From assembly GCA_034435395.1 (NCBI GenBank), contig DAOTXK010000040.1, positions 1-39,137 on the forward strand: 39,137 nucleotides of DNA, written 5' to 3'. Position numbers and translations under genes: made by a program. This document shows positions 24,814-32,689 of this stretch, in pieces; the stretch's first letter is position 1, and the number at the start of each line of letters is the position of its first letter. The notes under the pieces are model-generated. The model searched no databases. It saw nothing but the letters and a program-made list of their open reading frames with translations, and was not told the DNA's origin. The DNA is from DAOTXK01 sp034435395. GTDB taxonomy: Bacteria; Chloroflexota; Anaerolineae; Aggregatilineales; Ch27.

Positions 24814-25857
24814 ATGAGCAGCGCACATCCCTCATCAACCGCCCCGCTGGAGCCGGGCCAAAGGTTCGGACGTTACGAAGTCCGTCGGCTGGTGGGGCGG
24901 GGCAGCGTCACCGCGACTTACCGGGCTTTTTCGCCTGAATTACAGGCGGACGTGGCCCTGAAGGTGATCAGCCACCAGTTTCTTAGCCAGGCCGACGCAG
25001 CAGCATCGCAGCATCGCTTCCAACAGGAGCTCCAGGCGGCGGCCAGTCTGTACCACCCCAATATCGCCCGCATCTTCGATTTTGGCGTGGCGGAAAATAT
25101 TTATTACGTGGCCATGGAACTGATCGACGGGCCGAGCCTGCGCGATCTGCTCTCAGAGAGCCGCCGCGGCCTCCCCCAGAATCAGGCATTGCAGATATTC
25201 CGCCAGGTCGCGGACGCGGTTGGCTATGCGCACAGCCGGGGGGTGATCCACCGGGATATCCGGCCGGGCAACGTCTTGATGGCCGGGGGGATTCGCCCGG
25301 TGGTCGTCGATTTCGGGTTGATCCGCGTGTTGGGCGACGATGAGATGACCACGGCTCAATTCAGCCCGCGCGCGCCGATTTACATGTCACCGGAGCAGGC
25401 ATCGGGCCAGGAAGTCACCCCCAGTGCCGATGTATATTCGTTGGGCGTGTTGCTGTACGAGATGGTGACGGGGGATGTGCCGTTCAAGGGGAGTTCGGCG
25501 GCCCGTATCATGGTCCGGCACATCCAGGAAGCGCCGCGCCCGCCCAGCCACCTGGCCGTCGGCCTCGACCCCCGGGTGGAAGCGGTGATCATGCAGGCCC
25601 TGGCCAAAGACCCTGCCGAGCGGCCAGCCTCGCCGCGCAGCATGATCGAGGCGCTCGAACGAGAGATCAACGCCGAGGACTTTGAGACGATCACCCTGCC
25701 CAAGGATGAGGTGCGGGAGTTCCAGCAACGGGCGCGGGCGGCACAGGATGCCGCGCAGGGGGCGGCGCAGGGGGCGACGGACGAACAGGAGTCAGGCGGG
25801 CTGGGCGGCTTCTTCCGCAGAATCACCCGACGCTTAAAACCGCCGGATGAATCGTGA
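24814..25857 (+). CDS. Soluble Ser/Thr protein kinase
   Basis: 347 residues from ATG 24814 (a TTG 12 bases earlier is possible). A Hanks-type kinase domain fills about residues 20-285: GRGSVTATYRAF glycine loop, catalytic Lys50 in DVALKV, HRDIRPGNVLM with Asp148, DFG with Asp166, APIYMSPEQ in the activation segment and DVYSLGVLLYEMVTG. The usual catalytic-loop HRDLKPxN has Arg in place of Lys (HRDIRPGN). There is no transmembrane segment or sensor domain; the C-terminus is an Ala/Gln-rich helix and a short basic tail. It lies alone downstream of the tRNA. Substrate unknown. Confidence 0.92.
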   Translation: MSSAHPSSTAPLEPGQRFGRYEVRRLVGRGSVTATYRAFSPELQADVALKVISHQFLSQADAAASQHRFQQELQAAASLYHPNIARIFDFGVAENIYYVAMELIDGPSLRDLLSESRRGLPQNQALQIFRQVADAVGYAHSRGVIHRDIRPGNVLMAGGIRPVVVDFGLIRVLGDDEMTTAQFSPRAPIYMSPEQASGQEVTPSADVYSLGVLLYEMVTGDVPFKGSSAARIMVRHIQEAPRPPSHLAVGLDPRVEAVIMQALAKDPAERPASPRSMIEALEREINAEDFETITLPKDEVREFQQRARAAQDAAQGAAQGATDEQESGGLGGFFRRITRRLKPPDES

Positions 25858-25876
25858 TCCGCGTCATGGCGGCTGC

Positions 25877-26320
25877 CTACCAGGGGGGAGGCGTGTCAAA
25901 AAACAGCGCCCACCACAGCCGCCAGTTTTCCGGCTCCGCCTCGTCCTCAAACAGGTCAAGCGGGGCCGGAGGGGCGACTGTCGGCGTGGGCAGGGGGATT
26001 CCCGCTGGGACGGGGACGACCAGCACCTCGCCGGGGCGGATCATTTTCCCCTCCGCCCGCGCCCAGGACGCCACGTAATCATCGCTACGGACGTAATCCA
26101 GTTCTTCCAACAGGGCCGCCTGCTCGGCTTCCAGGGTGGCGATTTCCATCTCCAGTTCCTGGCGGATGTTCTGGATGCGTTGCCCGGCGGCGATGCGGTT
26201 ACTGAAGTTGATGGCCAGCAGCATCCCGATCGCCAGAATGGACACAAAAACGATCTGCAAGCCGGAAAGCTGGCGTCCGCCGGATGGCCGTCCCGGCCCA
26301 GGGGGTGATGAGTTACTCAT
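25877..26320 (-). CDS. FtsB/DivIC-like septum formation initiator protein
   Basis: 147 residues from ATG 26320. A short Pro/Gly-rich cytoplasmic start, one transmembrane helix (about 19-39), then a Leu/Glu-rich coiled coil (about 45-75) and the typical YVASWARAEGKMIRPGEVLVVPV segment that in FtsB/DivIC follows the coil. A Pro-rich linker and an acidic/Trp-rich tail of about 40 residues extend it beyond the usual 100. It probably joins the division complex with FtsL-type and FtsQ-type partners, none of which is in this window. The start lacks a good ribosome-binding site. Confidence 0.8.
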   Translation of the reverse strand: MSNSSPPGPGRPSGGRQLSGLQIVFVSILAIGMLLAINFSNRIAAGQRIQNIRQELEMEIATLEAEQAALLEELDYVRSDDYVASWARAEGKMIRPGEVLVVPVPAGIPLPTPTVAPPAPLDLFEDEAEPENWRLWWALFFDTPPPW

Positions 26321-26451
26321 GGCGGTATGATACCCTCGATGAATACCCCGCGCCATGCCTGCCAGCAGCTGATCGGGCGGGATCATTGCCACCAACTGCC
26401 GATCAACCGCTGGGGTACGTGTTCCGTCAGCCAGGTGGCCAGACTGACCGC

Positions 26452-26481
26452 TTGACAGGCACCCCCCGACTCTGCTACACT
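26452..26481 (+). promoter_or_regulatory. Promoter of the serine T-box operon
   Basis: TTGACA (26452-26457) and TACACT (26476-26481) are 18 bases apart. Transcription from here would cover the whole T-box. Confidence 0.75.
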
Positions 26482-26487
26482 GCGGAC

Positions 26488-26812
26488 ATCATATCAAAAA
26501 TGACTCTGACGGAGCCAAGTAGGCGGCACGCGACGCCCGTCCGGTCGTTCGCCTGGGGCGAATGAGGGGCGGGTGATTCCGGCCTTACCAGAGAGCTGCC
26601 GGGTGCTGCGAGGCAGCAAGGACCAGCCGCCGAATCCACTCCTGAGCACGTCGCCCCGGCAAACCGGGGCCGGGCACGCCCGTTAGCGCGTCCGGAGTGA
26701 CCACCCGGCAGTCACCGGTGGCGACTCCATGAGGCAGCCATCGCGAGGTGGCTGCGAACCCAGGTGGCACCACGGGTCCCCTCGTCCTGGCAATGGACGG
26801 GGGGATTTTTTT
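26488..26812 (+). ncRNA. T-box riboswitch, serine specifier, with terminator
   Basis: Stem I closes through GCGACG (26530-26535) with CGTCGC (26649-26654). The conserved AGAGAGCT (26590-26597), then GGGTGCTG and GGCAGC, form the distal stem I loops that touch the tRNA elbow. The specifier is TCC (26635-26637, serine). The antiterminator bulge contains AGGTGGCACCACGG (from 26762), and its TGGC (26765-26768) can pair with the GCCA end of a tRNA with G73, as serine tRNAs have. A 10-bp terminator with a T-tract (26778-26812) follows. Uncharged tRNA-Ser would favour read-through into the next two genes. Confidence 0.92.
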
Positions 26813-26830
26813 GGCAGGGGACAGGACAGC

Positions 26831-27031
26831 ATGGACTTCTTGCGGCCTGAACTGTTCAACAACCTGATCTGGGCGGTGATCTTCATCGGCGGAGCGCTGG
26901 CGATCCTGCGCCTGATCAAAGACCTCACCGGCCCGCCCCGCTGGCCGGATGACCGCTCCGGCCCTCCGGGGCCGAGCGAATTTGACTTTCCATCCGATCA
27001 CTCAGCGGAAGAAAACGAAGAGGAGCCGTAG
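26831..27031 (+). CDS. Small single-helix membrane protein in the serS operon
   Basis: 66 residues from ATG 26831, preceded by a GGACAG-type purine stretch. One hydrophobic helix (about 9-25, LIWAVIFIGGALAILRL), then a Pro/Gly/Asp-rich and strongly acidic C-terminus. It lies between the T-box terminator and serS, 101 bases before serS, so it should respond to serine tRNA charging. A protein of this kind is not a usual T-box target. Function unknown; its existence rests on frame and position only. Confidence 0.55.
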   Translation: MDFLRPELFNNLIWAVIFIGGALAILRLIKDLTGPPRWPDDRSGPPGPSEFDFPSDHSAEENEEEP

Positions 27032-27091
27032 GGCGGGACGCGGGTGAGACCTGGCTCACCCTGACGCTCACCGATGATCAATCCCCACACG

Positions 27092-27123
27092 CTGATAACT
27101 GGCTGATAGCGGCTGATAACTGG
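27092..27123 (+). repeat. Three tandem CTGATA units before serS
   Basis: Units CTGATAACTGG (27092-27102), CTGATAGCGG (27103-27112) and CTGATAACTGG (27113-27123) are contiguous. The last one merges into the GGAG ribosome-binding site of serS. Confidence 0.6.
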
Positions 27124-27132
27124 AGTGAACCG

Positions 27133-28554
27133 ATGCTGGACATCAACCTGATTCGCGAACGGAAAGAGTGGGTCAAAGAACGGATCGCCACCCTCAACGA
27201 CGAGGGGGCGGTGGCGCACGTCGAGGCGGTCTACGCGCTGGACCGGCAGCGCCGCGAGGCCCTGCAAACCGTGGAGGCGCTCAAGGCGGCGCGCAACCGA
27301 CTCAGCAAGAGCTACGGGCGCTTCCGGGGCCATAAGGGCCTGACCGACGCCCAGCGCATGGCTACGGCCCTCGAGGCCGCCTCCGCGCTGGACGAGGCCG
27401 ACTGGGAGCGGGCGGTGCAGCTCCTGGAAAACCCGACCGACCAGACGACGCAGGAAACGCCGGGCGACGTTAACGCCGCCTTCGACCGCCTGCAGGCGAG
27501 CCTGGGGGCGCTGGCGGGCCGGATCGACGCCCTGGACGAGCAGATACGGATCATCGACGCCGACCTGCTGGCACATATGCAGTGGATTCCCAACCTGCCC
27601 CACGGGAGCGTGCCGGTCGGCCTGAGCGAGGCGGAGAATATCGCCCACCAGCCGGTCGGCCTCATGCCGGAGTTCGACTTCCCGCCCTTGGCGCACTGGG
27701 ACCTGGGGCCACAACTCGGCATCATCGACTTCGAGCGGGGCGTCCGGCTGGCCGGGACGCGCTTTTACATCCTGGCGGGGATGGGGGCGCGCCTGCAACG
27801 GGCGCTGATCAACTGGATGCTGGACTTTCACCTGGCGCGGGGCCGGGTGGAGGTCTACACGCCGCTCATGGTCAGGGAGGAGGTCATGTTCGGCAGCGCG
27901 CAGTTCCCCAAGTTTCGGGAGAACGTCTATGGGGACCCGGACGCCGAGCTGTACCTGTTGCCCACTGCCGAGGTCAGCATCACCAACATGCACGCCGGGG
28001 AAATCCTGGACGAGGCGGACCTGCCCCTCCGCTACGTGGGGCACACGCCGTGCTTCCGGCGGGAGCGGATGAGCGCCGGGCGGGATGTGCGGGGCATCAA
28101 ACGGGTGCACCAGTTCGAGAAGGTGGAGCAGTACAGCTTCACCCATCCTGAGGGGAGCTATGACGAGCTGGAACTGATGGTGGAGACGGCGGAGGCGATG
28201 TGCGGGGCGCTGGGCCTGCCCTACCGGCGGGTGGAGATGGTCACCGGCGACCTGGGATTCGCGGCCAGCAAGAAGTACGATGTGGAAGTGTACGCGGCGG
28301 GCTGCGGGGAGTGGCTGGAGGTCTCCAGCTGCTCCAACTGCGAGGACTTCCAGGCGCGACGGGCCAACATCAAGTACCGCCCGGCAGGGGGCGGGCCGGC
28401 GCGGTTCGTGCACACGCTGAACGGCTCCGGGCTGGCCCTGCCCCGCATCCTGATCGCCCTGCTGGAGAACAACCAGCAGGCCGATGGGACGGTGATCGTG
28501 CCGGAGGTCATCCGGCCCTACCTGGGCGGAGAGGTCATCACGGGAGAAGGGTAA
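27133..28554 (+). CDS. serS: Seryl-tRNA synthetase
   Basis: 473 residues from ATG 27133, with GGAG upstream. The N-terminal MLDINLIRE and coiled-coil arm bind the long variable arm of tRNA-Ser. Motif 2 (RRERMSAGRDVRGIKRVHQF) and motif 3 (GSGLALPRILIALLENNQ) of class II synthetases are intact, and QWIPNLPHGSVP marks the end of the arm. The protein is about 45 residues longer than the common length; the extra segment lies in the arm between about residues 62 and 110. It attaches serine to tRNA-Ser and is controlled by the T-box upstream. Confidence 0.96.
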   Translation: MLDINLIRERKEWVKERIATLNDEGAVAHVEAVYALDRQRREALQTVEALKAARNRLSKSYGRFRGHKGLTDAQRMATALEAASALDEADWERAVQLLENPTDQTTQETPGDVNAAFDRLQASLGALAGRIDALDEQIRIIDADLLAHMQWIPNLPHGSVPVGLSEAENIAHQPVGLMPEFDFPPLAHWDLGPQLGIIDFERGVRLAGTRFYILAGMGARLQRALINWMLDFHLARGRVEVYTPLMVREEVMFGSAQFPKFRENVYGDPDAELYLLPTAEVSITNMHAGEILDEADLPLRYVGHTPCFRRERMSAGRDVRGIKRVHQFEKVEQYSFTHPEGSYDELELMVETAEAMCGALGLPYRRVEMVTGDLGFAASKKYDVEVYAAGCGEWLEVSSCSNCEDFQARRANIKYRPAGGGPARFVHTLNGSGLALPRILIALLENNQQADGTVIVPEVIRPYLGGEVITGEG

Positions 28555-28575
28555 GCCGGTAGCGGGCAGGGGCGG

Positions 28576-28604
28576 GCGGCGGCGTCGGACCTCAGTCCGC
28601 CGCT
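28576..28604. repeat. Imperfect palindrome after serS
   Basis: Arms GCGGC and GGAC pair with GTCC and GCCGC around a CTCA loop, with an internal bulge. A similar GTAGGGGCGGA stretch occurs near 2523, so it may be a dispersed intergenic repeat. It could also help end the serS transcript. Confidence 0.3.
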
Positions 28605-28626
28605 ACGACCCTTGCCAGGCGGCGGG

Positions 28627-28675
28627 AAACAAAAACGCCGCCATCACGCGGGACTGCTCCGGCGAATGGCGGCGT
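28627..28675 (-). terminator. Terminator of the cold-shock gene
   Basis: On the minus strand a perfect 10-bp stem (28666-28675/28635-28644) is followed by TTTTTGTTT, 15 bases after the stop codon. Confidence 0.8.
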
Positions 28676-28689
28676 CGGTGGGCCAGGTG

Positions 28690-28899
28690 TTAGAGCCTGG
28701 TCACATTGGTGGCCTGCAGGCCCTTGGGACCCTGCTCAACGGTGAACTCCACGCGCTGGCCTTCATCGAGGTTGCGGAAGCCCTCTTCGGCAATTGCCGA
28801 GTAGTGGACAAACACGTCCGGGCCATTTTCGCGTTCGATAAAGCCGTAGCCCTTGCTGCCGTTGAACCACTTTACGGTACCCTGGACACGTTCAGTCAT
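28690..28899 (-). CDS. Cold-shock domain protein
   Basis: 69 residues from ATG 28899, picked because AAGGAG (28907-28912) is 7 bases upstream; an ATG at 28905 would be too close. The five-strand cold-shock domain is complete: GTVKWFNGSKGYGFIE (RNP1 region) and DVFVHYSAI (RNP2). The protein ends at the domain. It is a nucleic-acid chaperone that melts RNA hairpins. It has its own promoter, a long leader with a terminator, and a terminator behind it. Confidence 0.95.
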   Translation of the reverse strand: MTERVQGTVKWFNGSKGYGFIERENGPDVFVHYSAIAEEGFRNLDEGQRVEFTVEQGPKGLQATNVTRL

Positions 28900-28975
28900 T
28901 TTCATGCTCCTTAGATTAGCCATGACTGGAATACGGGTTGTAGGGTGACATGCAAATGACTGATGCCATTTCGAC

Positions 28976-29003
28976 AAAAAAGACGCCCGGAAGTACGGGC
29001 GTC
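28976..29003 (-). terminator. Intrinsic terminator inside the cold-shock gene leader
   Basis: On the minus strand GACGCCCG/CGGGCGTC (29003-28996/28989-28982), with a 6-base loop, is followed by six T. It lies about 43 bases after the predicted transcription start and 77 bases before the start codon of the cold-shock gene, so transcription must pass through it. Confidence 0.8.
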
Positions 29004-29052
29004 ACGTTTTGCGGTCTTGCGATCAAGTTCTGCCTGTATCCTACGAGTAGGA

Positions 29053-29081
29053 ACTATAGCACCATCTCCCCGCCGTGTCAA
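29053..29081 (-). promoter_or_regulatory. Promoter of the cold-shock gene
   Basis: On the minus strand TTGACA (29076-29081) and TATAGT (29053-29058) are exactly 17 bases apart. There is no minus-strand gene between it and the cold-shock gene. Confidence 0.85.
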
Positions 29082-29194
29082 TGGCCAGTTTCCGGGTTCG
29101 CCGGGCTGCCGGGGCTGGGGGGCGATGGGCAGAATGCCCAGCCCAATTGGGGCAGCTGACCGATTTTCTTTTGGCGTGGGTCGGGTGTAAGATA

Positions 29195-29234
29195 GCCGTT
29201 AGAGAACGGGCCGTTAGGGAACGGTTTGAACCGT
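29195..29234. repeat. Tandem 15-bp repeat and adjoining palindrome
   Basis: GCCGTTAG(A/G)GAACGG occurs twice in tandem (29195-29209, 29210-29224) with one mismatch. The second copy runs into the inverted repeat ACGGTT-TG-AACCGT (29221-29234). The cluster is 78-117 bases before the next gene and looks like a regulator-binding array. Confidence 0.5.
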
Positions 29235-29311
29235 GCTGGTATGTTGATGTGGTTGGGTTTTACCTTTTATCGTCGTCATCTTTATTGGATGCTCCATCCC
29301 CACGAGGAACC

Positions 29312-29680
29312 ATGAACACGCTCTATGAACTGACCACCCGGCTCGACCAGCTGGCCGCCGAAGCCAAACGCATTGGCGACCGGCGATGGCCCCGGCCATC
29401 GGCCTACTTTTACGGGCGGGCGTTCGCGTTTGAGACGGCCCTGGGCGATCTTCGGGAAACCGCCACCGATCCCATCACGCTGGAAAAGCTGGGGATCATG
29501 TGGGGGGAACTGGCCCTGGCCGTGCGCCTGCGCGCGGCGGAGCGCGGCGAGGACATGCCCCCCCATGAGTATGCCTACCATTCCGGCGTGGCCGACGGGC
29601 TGACCAACGCCGTCCAGGAGTTATTTGACACCATCGCCCGGATGGCCCCCAGCATTGAGGAGAACGGCGTCCGGACGTGA
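29312..29680 (+). CDS. Hypothetical protein
   Basis: 122 residues from ATG 29312, with GAGG 4-7 bases upstream. Mostly helical: LYELTTRLDQLAAEAKRIGD, then a Tyr/Phe-rich segment (AYFYGRAFAFETAL), then MWGELALAVRLRAAERGED and YHSGVADGLTNAVQELFD. No signal peptide or membrane helix. Not recognised. Upstream are the repeats at 29195-29234. Confidence 0.65.
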   Translation: MNTLYELTTRLDQLAAEAKRIGDRRWPRPSAYFYGRAFAFETALGDLRETATDPITLEKLGIMWGELALAVRLRAAERGEDMPPHEYAYHSGVADGLTNAVQELFDTIARMAPSIEENGVRT

Positions 29681-29789
29681 GGGCCGCAAAAGACACCACT
29701 GCCCTGCCGCGCACGGCGGCCGGTTGGCCTGATCCGACAGGTGGGGTACAGTGGTGGGATGCGTTTATTCCCACCCGGAAATCACACCC

Positions 29790-30515
29790 ATGGACTCAAA
29801 CATCGTCGTCCTGCTGGCGGCGCTGCTGGTCGGGCTGGCCAAAGGCGGGTTAGGCGGGGTGGCGGGGGCGCTGATCGCGCCGCTGCTGAGCACCGTCATG
29901 CCGGTCTCAACAGCGGTGGGGCTGACCCTGCCCCTGCTGATGGTGGGCGACGCCTTCGCCCTGCGGTTTTACTGGCGGCAATGGGATATGAGACACATCC
30001 GCCTGCTGATCCCGGCGGCGGTGGTGGGGATCGTCTTTGGCGTCCTGCTGCTCACCCGCCTGTCCGACGAGGCCCTCCGCCGCCTGCTGGGGATGTTCTC
30101 GCTGGTGGCGGCCGGCTACAAGCTGGCCAACGATTCCCTCCGGGGGCTGCGTTATACCTGGCATGACTGGCATGGTTATGTGGCGGGCTGGACGGCGGGC
30201 TTCAGCTCGGCGCTGGCCAACGCCGGGGGGCCGCCGTTCACCGCCTACATGCTGCTGCAAAAGGTCACGCCGATGACCTTCATCGGCACCAGCACGCTGT
30301 TCTTCGCCATCGTCAACGCCCTCAAGCTGCCGGTCTACCTGACAGGGGGCGTGATCGACGTGCCGCAGGTCCTGGGAATCGCCTGGGCGCTGCCGCTGAT
30401 CCCGCTGGGCGTATGGCTGGGGCGGGGGATCATCCAGCGCATGAACCGGGCGATCTTTGAGTGGTTCATGCTGATCACGCTGGTCTGGGCCGGGCTGTCG
30501 CTGCTGTTCGGGTAG
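29790..30515 (+). CDS. TauE/SafE-family permease
   Basis: 241 residues from ATG 29790; a GTG further upstream is less likely. Seven or eight hydrophobic helices. The family shape is clear: an opening LLVGLAKGGLGGVAGALIAPLL and, in the second half, the related SALANAGGPPFTAYML segment, the two inverted halves. Members move sulfite, sulfonates or other small anions; the substrate cannot be told. It stands alone, with a weak ribosome-binding site. Confidence 0.88.
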   Translation: MDSNIVVLLAALLVGLAKGGLGGVAGALIAPLLSTVMPVSTAVGLTLPLLMVGDAFALRFYWRQWDMRHIRLLIPAAVVGIVFGVLLLTRLSDEALRRLLGMFSLVAAGYKLANDSLRGLRYTWHDWHGYVAGWTAGFSSALANAGGPPFTAYMLLQKVTPMTFIGTSTLFFAIVNALKLPVYLTGGVIDVPQVLGIAWALPLIPLGVWLGRGIIQRMNRAIFEWFMLITLVWAGLSLLFG

Positions 30516-30633
30516 GCAGGGCCGCCGTTCCCCGGAAGCCGGCCCCTGACCCCCGTGGAAGCCCCAAAGATGAGCGTTGGCTGAAAAAAGGCCGGTTTGG
30601 GGCCGGTAAGGTTGTGTCCGGCGCGCCCGGCTG

Positions 30634-30657
30634 TATACTATATAAATAAGGTATAAT
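30634..30657 (+). promoter_or_regulatory. AT-rich promoter region of the DUF3105 gene
   Basis: Two -10 candidates are seen: TATACT (30634-30639), which has TTGTGT 16 bases upstream (30612-30617), and TATAAT (30652-30657), which has no convincing -35. The start codon is 26 bases after the second. Confidence 0.4.
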
Positions 30658-30683
30658 CAGTCATCTATTGGGAGAGCGTGATC

Positions 30684-31274
30684 ATGGCTTCCAGAGCCAA
30701 ACCATCCCGCCGTCGCCAGCGACAGTCCGGCCTGAGGCGCTACCTGACCGCCGACCGCCTGGTGATCGGCGGGGCGCTGCTGCTGACCGTCGTCTTCATC
30801 GCCCTGGTGTTGATCGACGGCCTGTCCCGCCAGCCGCCGAGCATCAACCTGGACAACATCCCGGATAACAGCGTGGCTTATCCCATTCAGGGGCAGGATC
30901 ACGTCCAGCCCGGCGACGGGCATCCGGCTTACAACTCCAACCCGCCGACCTCCGGCTGGCACTACCCGCAGGACGCCCCGCTGGGCGTCTACACGGACCC
31001 GCTGGCCGACGAAACGCTGGTCCACAACCTGGAGCACGGGCACATCTGGCTGTCCTACCGCGACGCCGACGACCAGGAGGCCCTGAACCTGCTGCGCGAG
31101 ATTCGGTCCCACTATCCGCAGCACGTGATCGTCACCTCCCGCCCACAAAACGACAGCCGGATCGCGGCGGCGGCCTGGGGGCGGCTGCTCACGCTGGAGG
31201 AGCTGGACGCCGACCAGCTATACGCTTTCGTCCTACGCCACCGCAACCGCGCCCCGGAGAACATCCCCGGTTAG
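30684..31274 (+). CDS. DUF3105 membrane-anchored protein
   Basis: 196 residues from ATG 30684, with GGGAG 9 bases upstream. A basic N-terminus (RAKPSRRRQRQ) is followed by one membrane helix (about 26-46). The outer domain carries the DUF3105 hallmarks: a PPTSGWHYP motif and VHNLEHGHIWLSY, both with conserved His that may bind metal. Function of the family is unknown; the extracytoplasmic location follows from the topology. Confidence 0.85.
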   Translation: MASRAKPSRRRQRQSGLRRYLTADRLVIGGALLLTVVFIALVLIDGLSRQPPSINLDNIPDNSVAYPIQGQDHVQPGDGHPAYNSNPPTSGWHYPQDAPLGVYTDPLADETLVHNLEHGHIWLSYRDADDQEALNLLREIRSHYPQHVIVTSRPQNDSRIAAAAWGRLLTLEELDADQLYAFVLRHRNRAPENIPG

Positions 31275-31422
31275 GGGAGGAGACCGCCCAGCGCCCCGGA
31301 GGTGCCGCCGGGTGTTCGGCGGGGGCGTTACGAACGTCCATCCGCACCTGACAAAAATCACACAAAAACCCACATTATCTCCGGGCGGTGGCATAATGCG
31401 GGAAAGCAGGCAGGGAACATCC

Positions 31423-31656
31423 ATGGTTTACGGCACGGCTCGCAGCGGCATCCCCCTCACCATCGACAGCGCCGTCTGCCTTGCCTGCCGCCGCTGTCCC
31501 GGCGCGCGGGTCTGCCCGACCAAAGCCATCCGCCGCATCGACCGGGACGAGCCGCCCTTCATCGACGTGGACCTGTGCCGGGGCTGCCTGAAGTGCCTCG
31601 CCGCCTGCCCGGTCAGGGCCATCGTGCGCCACGGCGCGGGCCAGGGCCAGCCATGA
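31423..31656 (+). CDS. Ferredoxin with two 4Fe-4S sites
   Basis: 77 residues from ATG 31423 (an in-frame ATG at 31396 would add nine residues). The second cluster motif is regular: CRGCLKCLAACP (Cx2Cx2Cx3CP). The first has wider spacing before the last Cys: CLACRRCPGARVCP (Cx2Cx2Cx5CP). It is a small soluble electron carrier. No partner enzyme lies next to it. Confidence 0.85.
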   Translation: MVYGTARSGIPLTIDSAVCLACRRCPGARVCPTKAIRRIDRDEPPFIDVDLCRGCLKCLAACPVRAIVRHGAGQGQP

Positions 31657-31699
31657 ACCCGCCGGACGACCGACTCAGGCGGTCTCCCCTGGCAGGATG

Positions 31700-32680
31700 T
31701 TACCCAAACGTCGACCGGGCGAGCATGGCCGCGCCCAGCACCCCGGCGTGATCGCCCAGCGTGGCCACTACGATGCGCACGCTGGCCGCGTCCAGGCGGT
31801 TGATGAAGTGCTCAACCGCCGTGCCGCGAATGACCGGCATCATCCATTCCTGGCAGGCTTCGATCAGGCCGCCGCCGAAGACGATGACCTCCGGGTCGAT
31901 CATGTTGACCAGCGAGGCTGTCAGCAGGCCGAGATACCGCCCGGCCCCGGCCAGCATCTCCAGCACCAGGCCATCGCCGGCGCGGGCCGCCTTGGCCAGC
32001 ATGCCGCTTTTGATCTGCCCACCCTCTTTGACCAGCTCGGCGAGCACGGTTTCCCGCCCGAAGCGCATGGCGGTCCGCAGGTCACGCTCGATAGCCACCC
32101 GGCTGGCGAGGGCCTCCACGCAGCCGCGCCGCCCGCAGGAGCAGACCGGCCCATCGGCCATCAGCACCATGTGGCCAACCTCGGCGGCGGAACCACGAGC
32201 GCCAGTGTGCAGCCGACCATTCAGGATCAGCGCGCCGCCGATGCCGGTGCCGGGGAAGATGCCCACCAGACTCTGGCAGCCGGAAGCGGCCCCCAACACA
32301 TACTCACCGTAGGTGGCCACATCCACGTCATTGCCGACCACCACCGGGCGCTCCAACTGTTCCTGCAGGCGGCTGCCCAGCGGGATTTCCTCCCAGAAGG
32401 CCAGGTTGGGGGCGAAGCGCACCAGACCTCTGGCGGTGTCGATCACGCCGGGCGCGCCCACCCCGATCCCGGCGATGTCTTTCATCGCCAGGCCCGCCTG
32501 GCGGACAGCTCCCTCCGCCGTCTCGGCGATCCGGGCGATGACGGCGTCCGGGCTTTGTTTGGCGGGGGTGGGGTTTTTGGCCTGGCTGAGGATTTCCCCC
32601 TGGTGGGAGACCACTGCCGCCAGGATTTTGGTCCCGCCCAGGTCAACGCCGATATATGATTGTTTGTCCTTTTTAGCCAT
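31700..32680 (-). CDS. ROK-family sugar kinase
   Basis: 326 residues, ATG at 32680. The phosphate loop is GVDLGGTKILAA. The ROK zinc site CSCGRRGCVEALAS (near residue 178) follows the EVGHM segment, whose His is the first ligand. GTGIGGALI is the sugar/ATP hinge. It most likely phosphorylates glucose or a related sugar with ATP; no DNA-binding N-terminus is present, so it is a kinase rather than a NagC-type repressor. It starts 9 bases after the rsmG stop, so the two form an operon. Confidence 0.92.
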   Translation of the reverse strand: MAKKDKQSYIGVDLGGTKILAAVVSHQGEILSQAKNPTPAKQSPDAVIARIAETAEGAVRQAGLAMKDIAGIGVGAPGVIDTARGLVRFAPNLAFWEEIPLGSRLQEQLERPVVVGNDVDVATYGEYVLGAASGCQSLVGIFPGTGIGGALILNGRLHTGARGSAAEVGHMVLMADGPVCSCGRRGCVEALASRVAIERDLRTAMRFGRETVLAELVKEGGQIKSGMLAKAARAGDGLVLEMLAGAGRYLGLLTASLVNMIDPEVIVFGGGLIEACQEWMMPVIRGTAVEHFINRLDAASVRIVVATLGDHAGVLGAAMLARSTFG

Positions 32681-32689
32681 GCGTGCACC

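Noticed and set aside
26998..28413. Long open frame opposite serS
   Set aside because: Antisense shadow; the plus strand encodes a complete seryl-tRNA synthetase.
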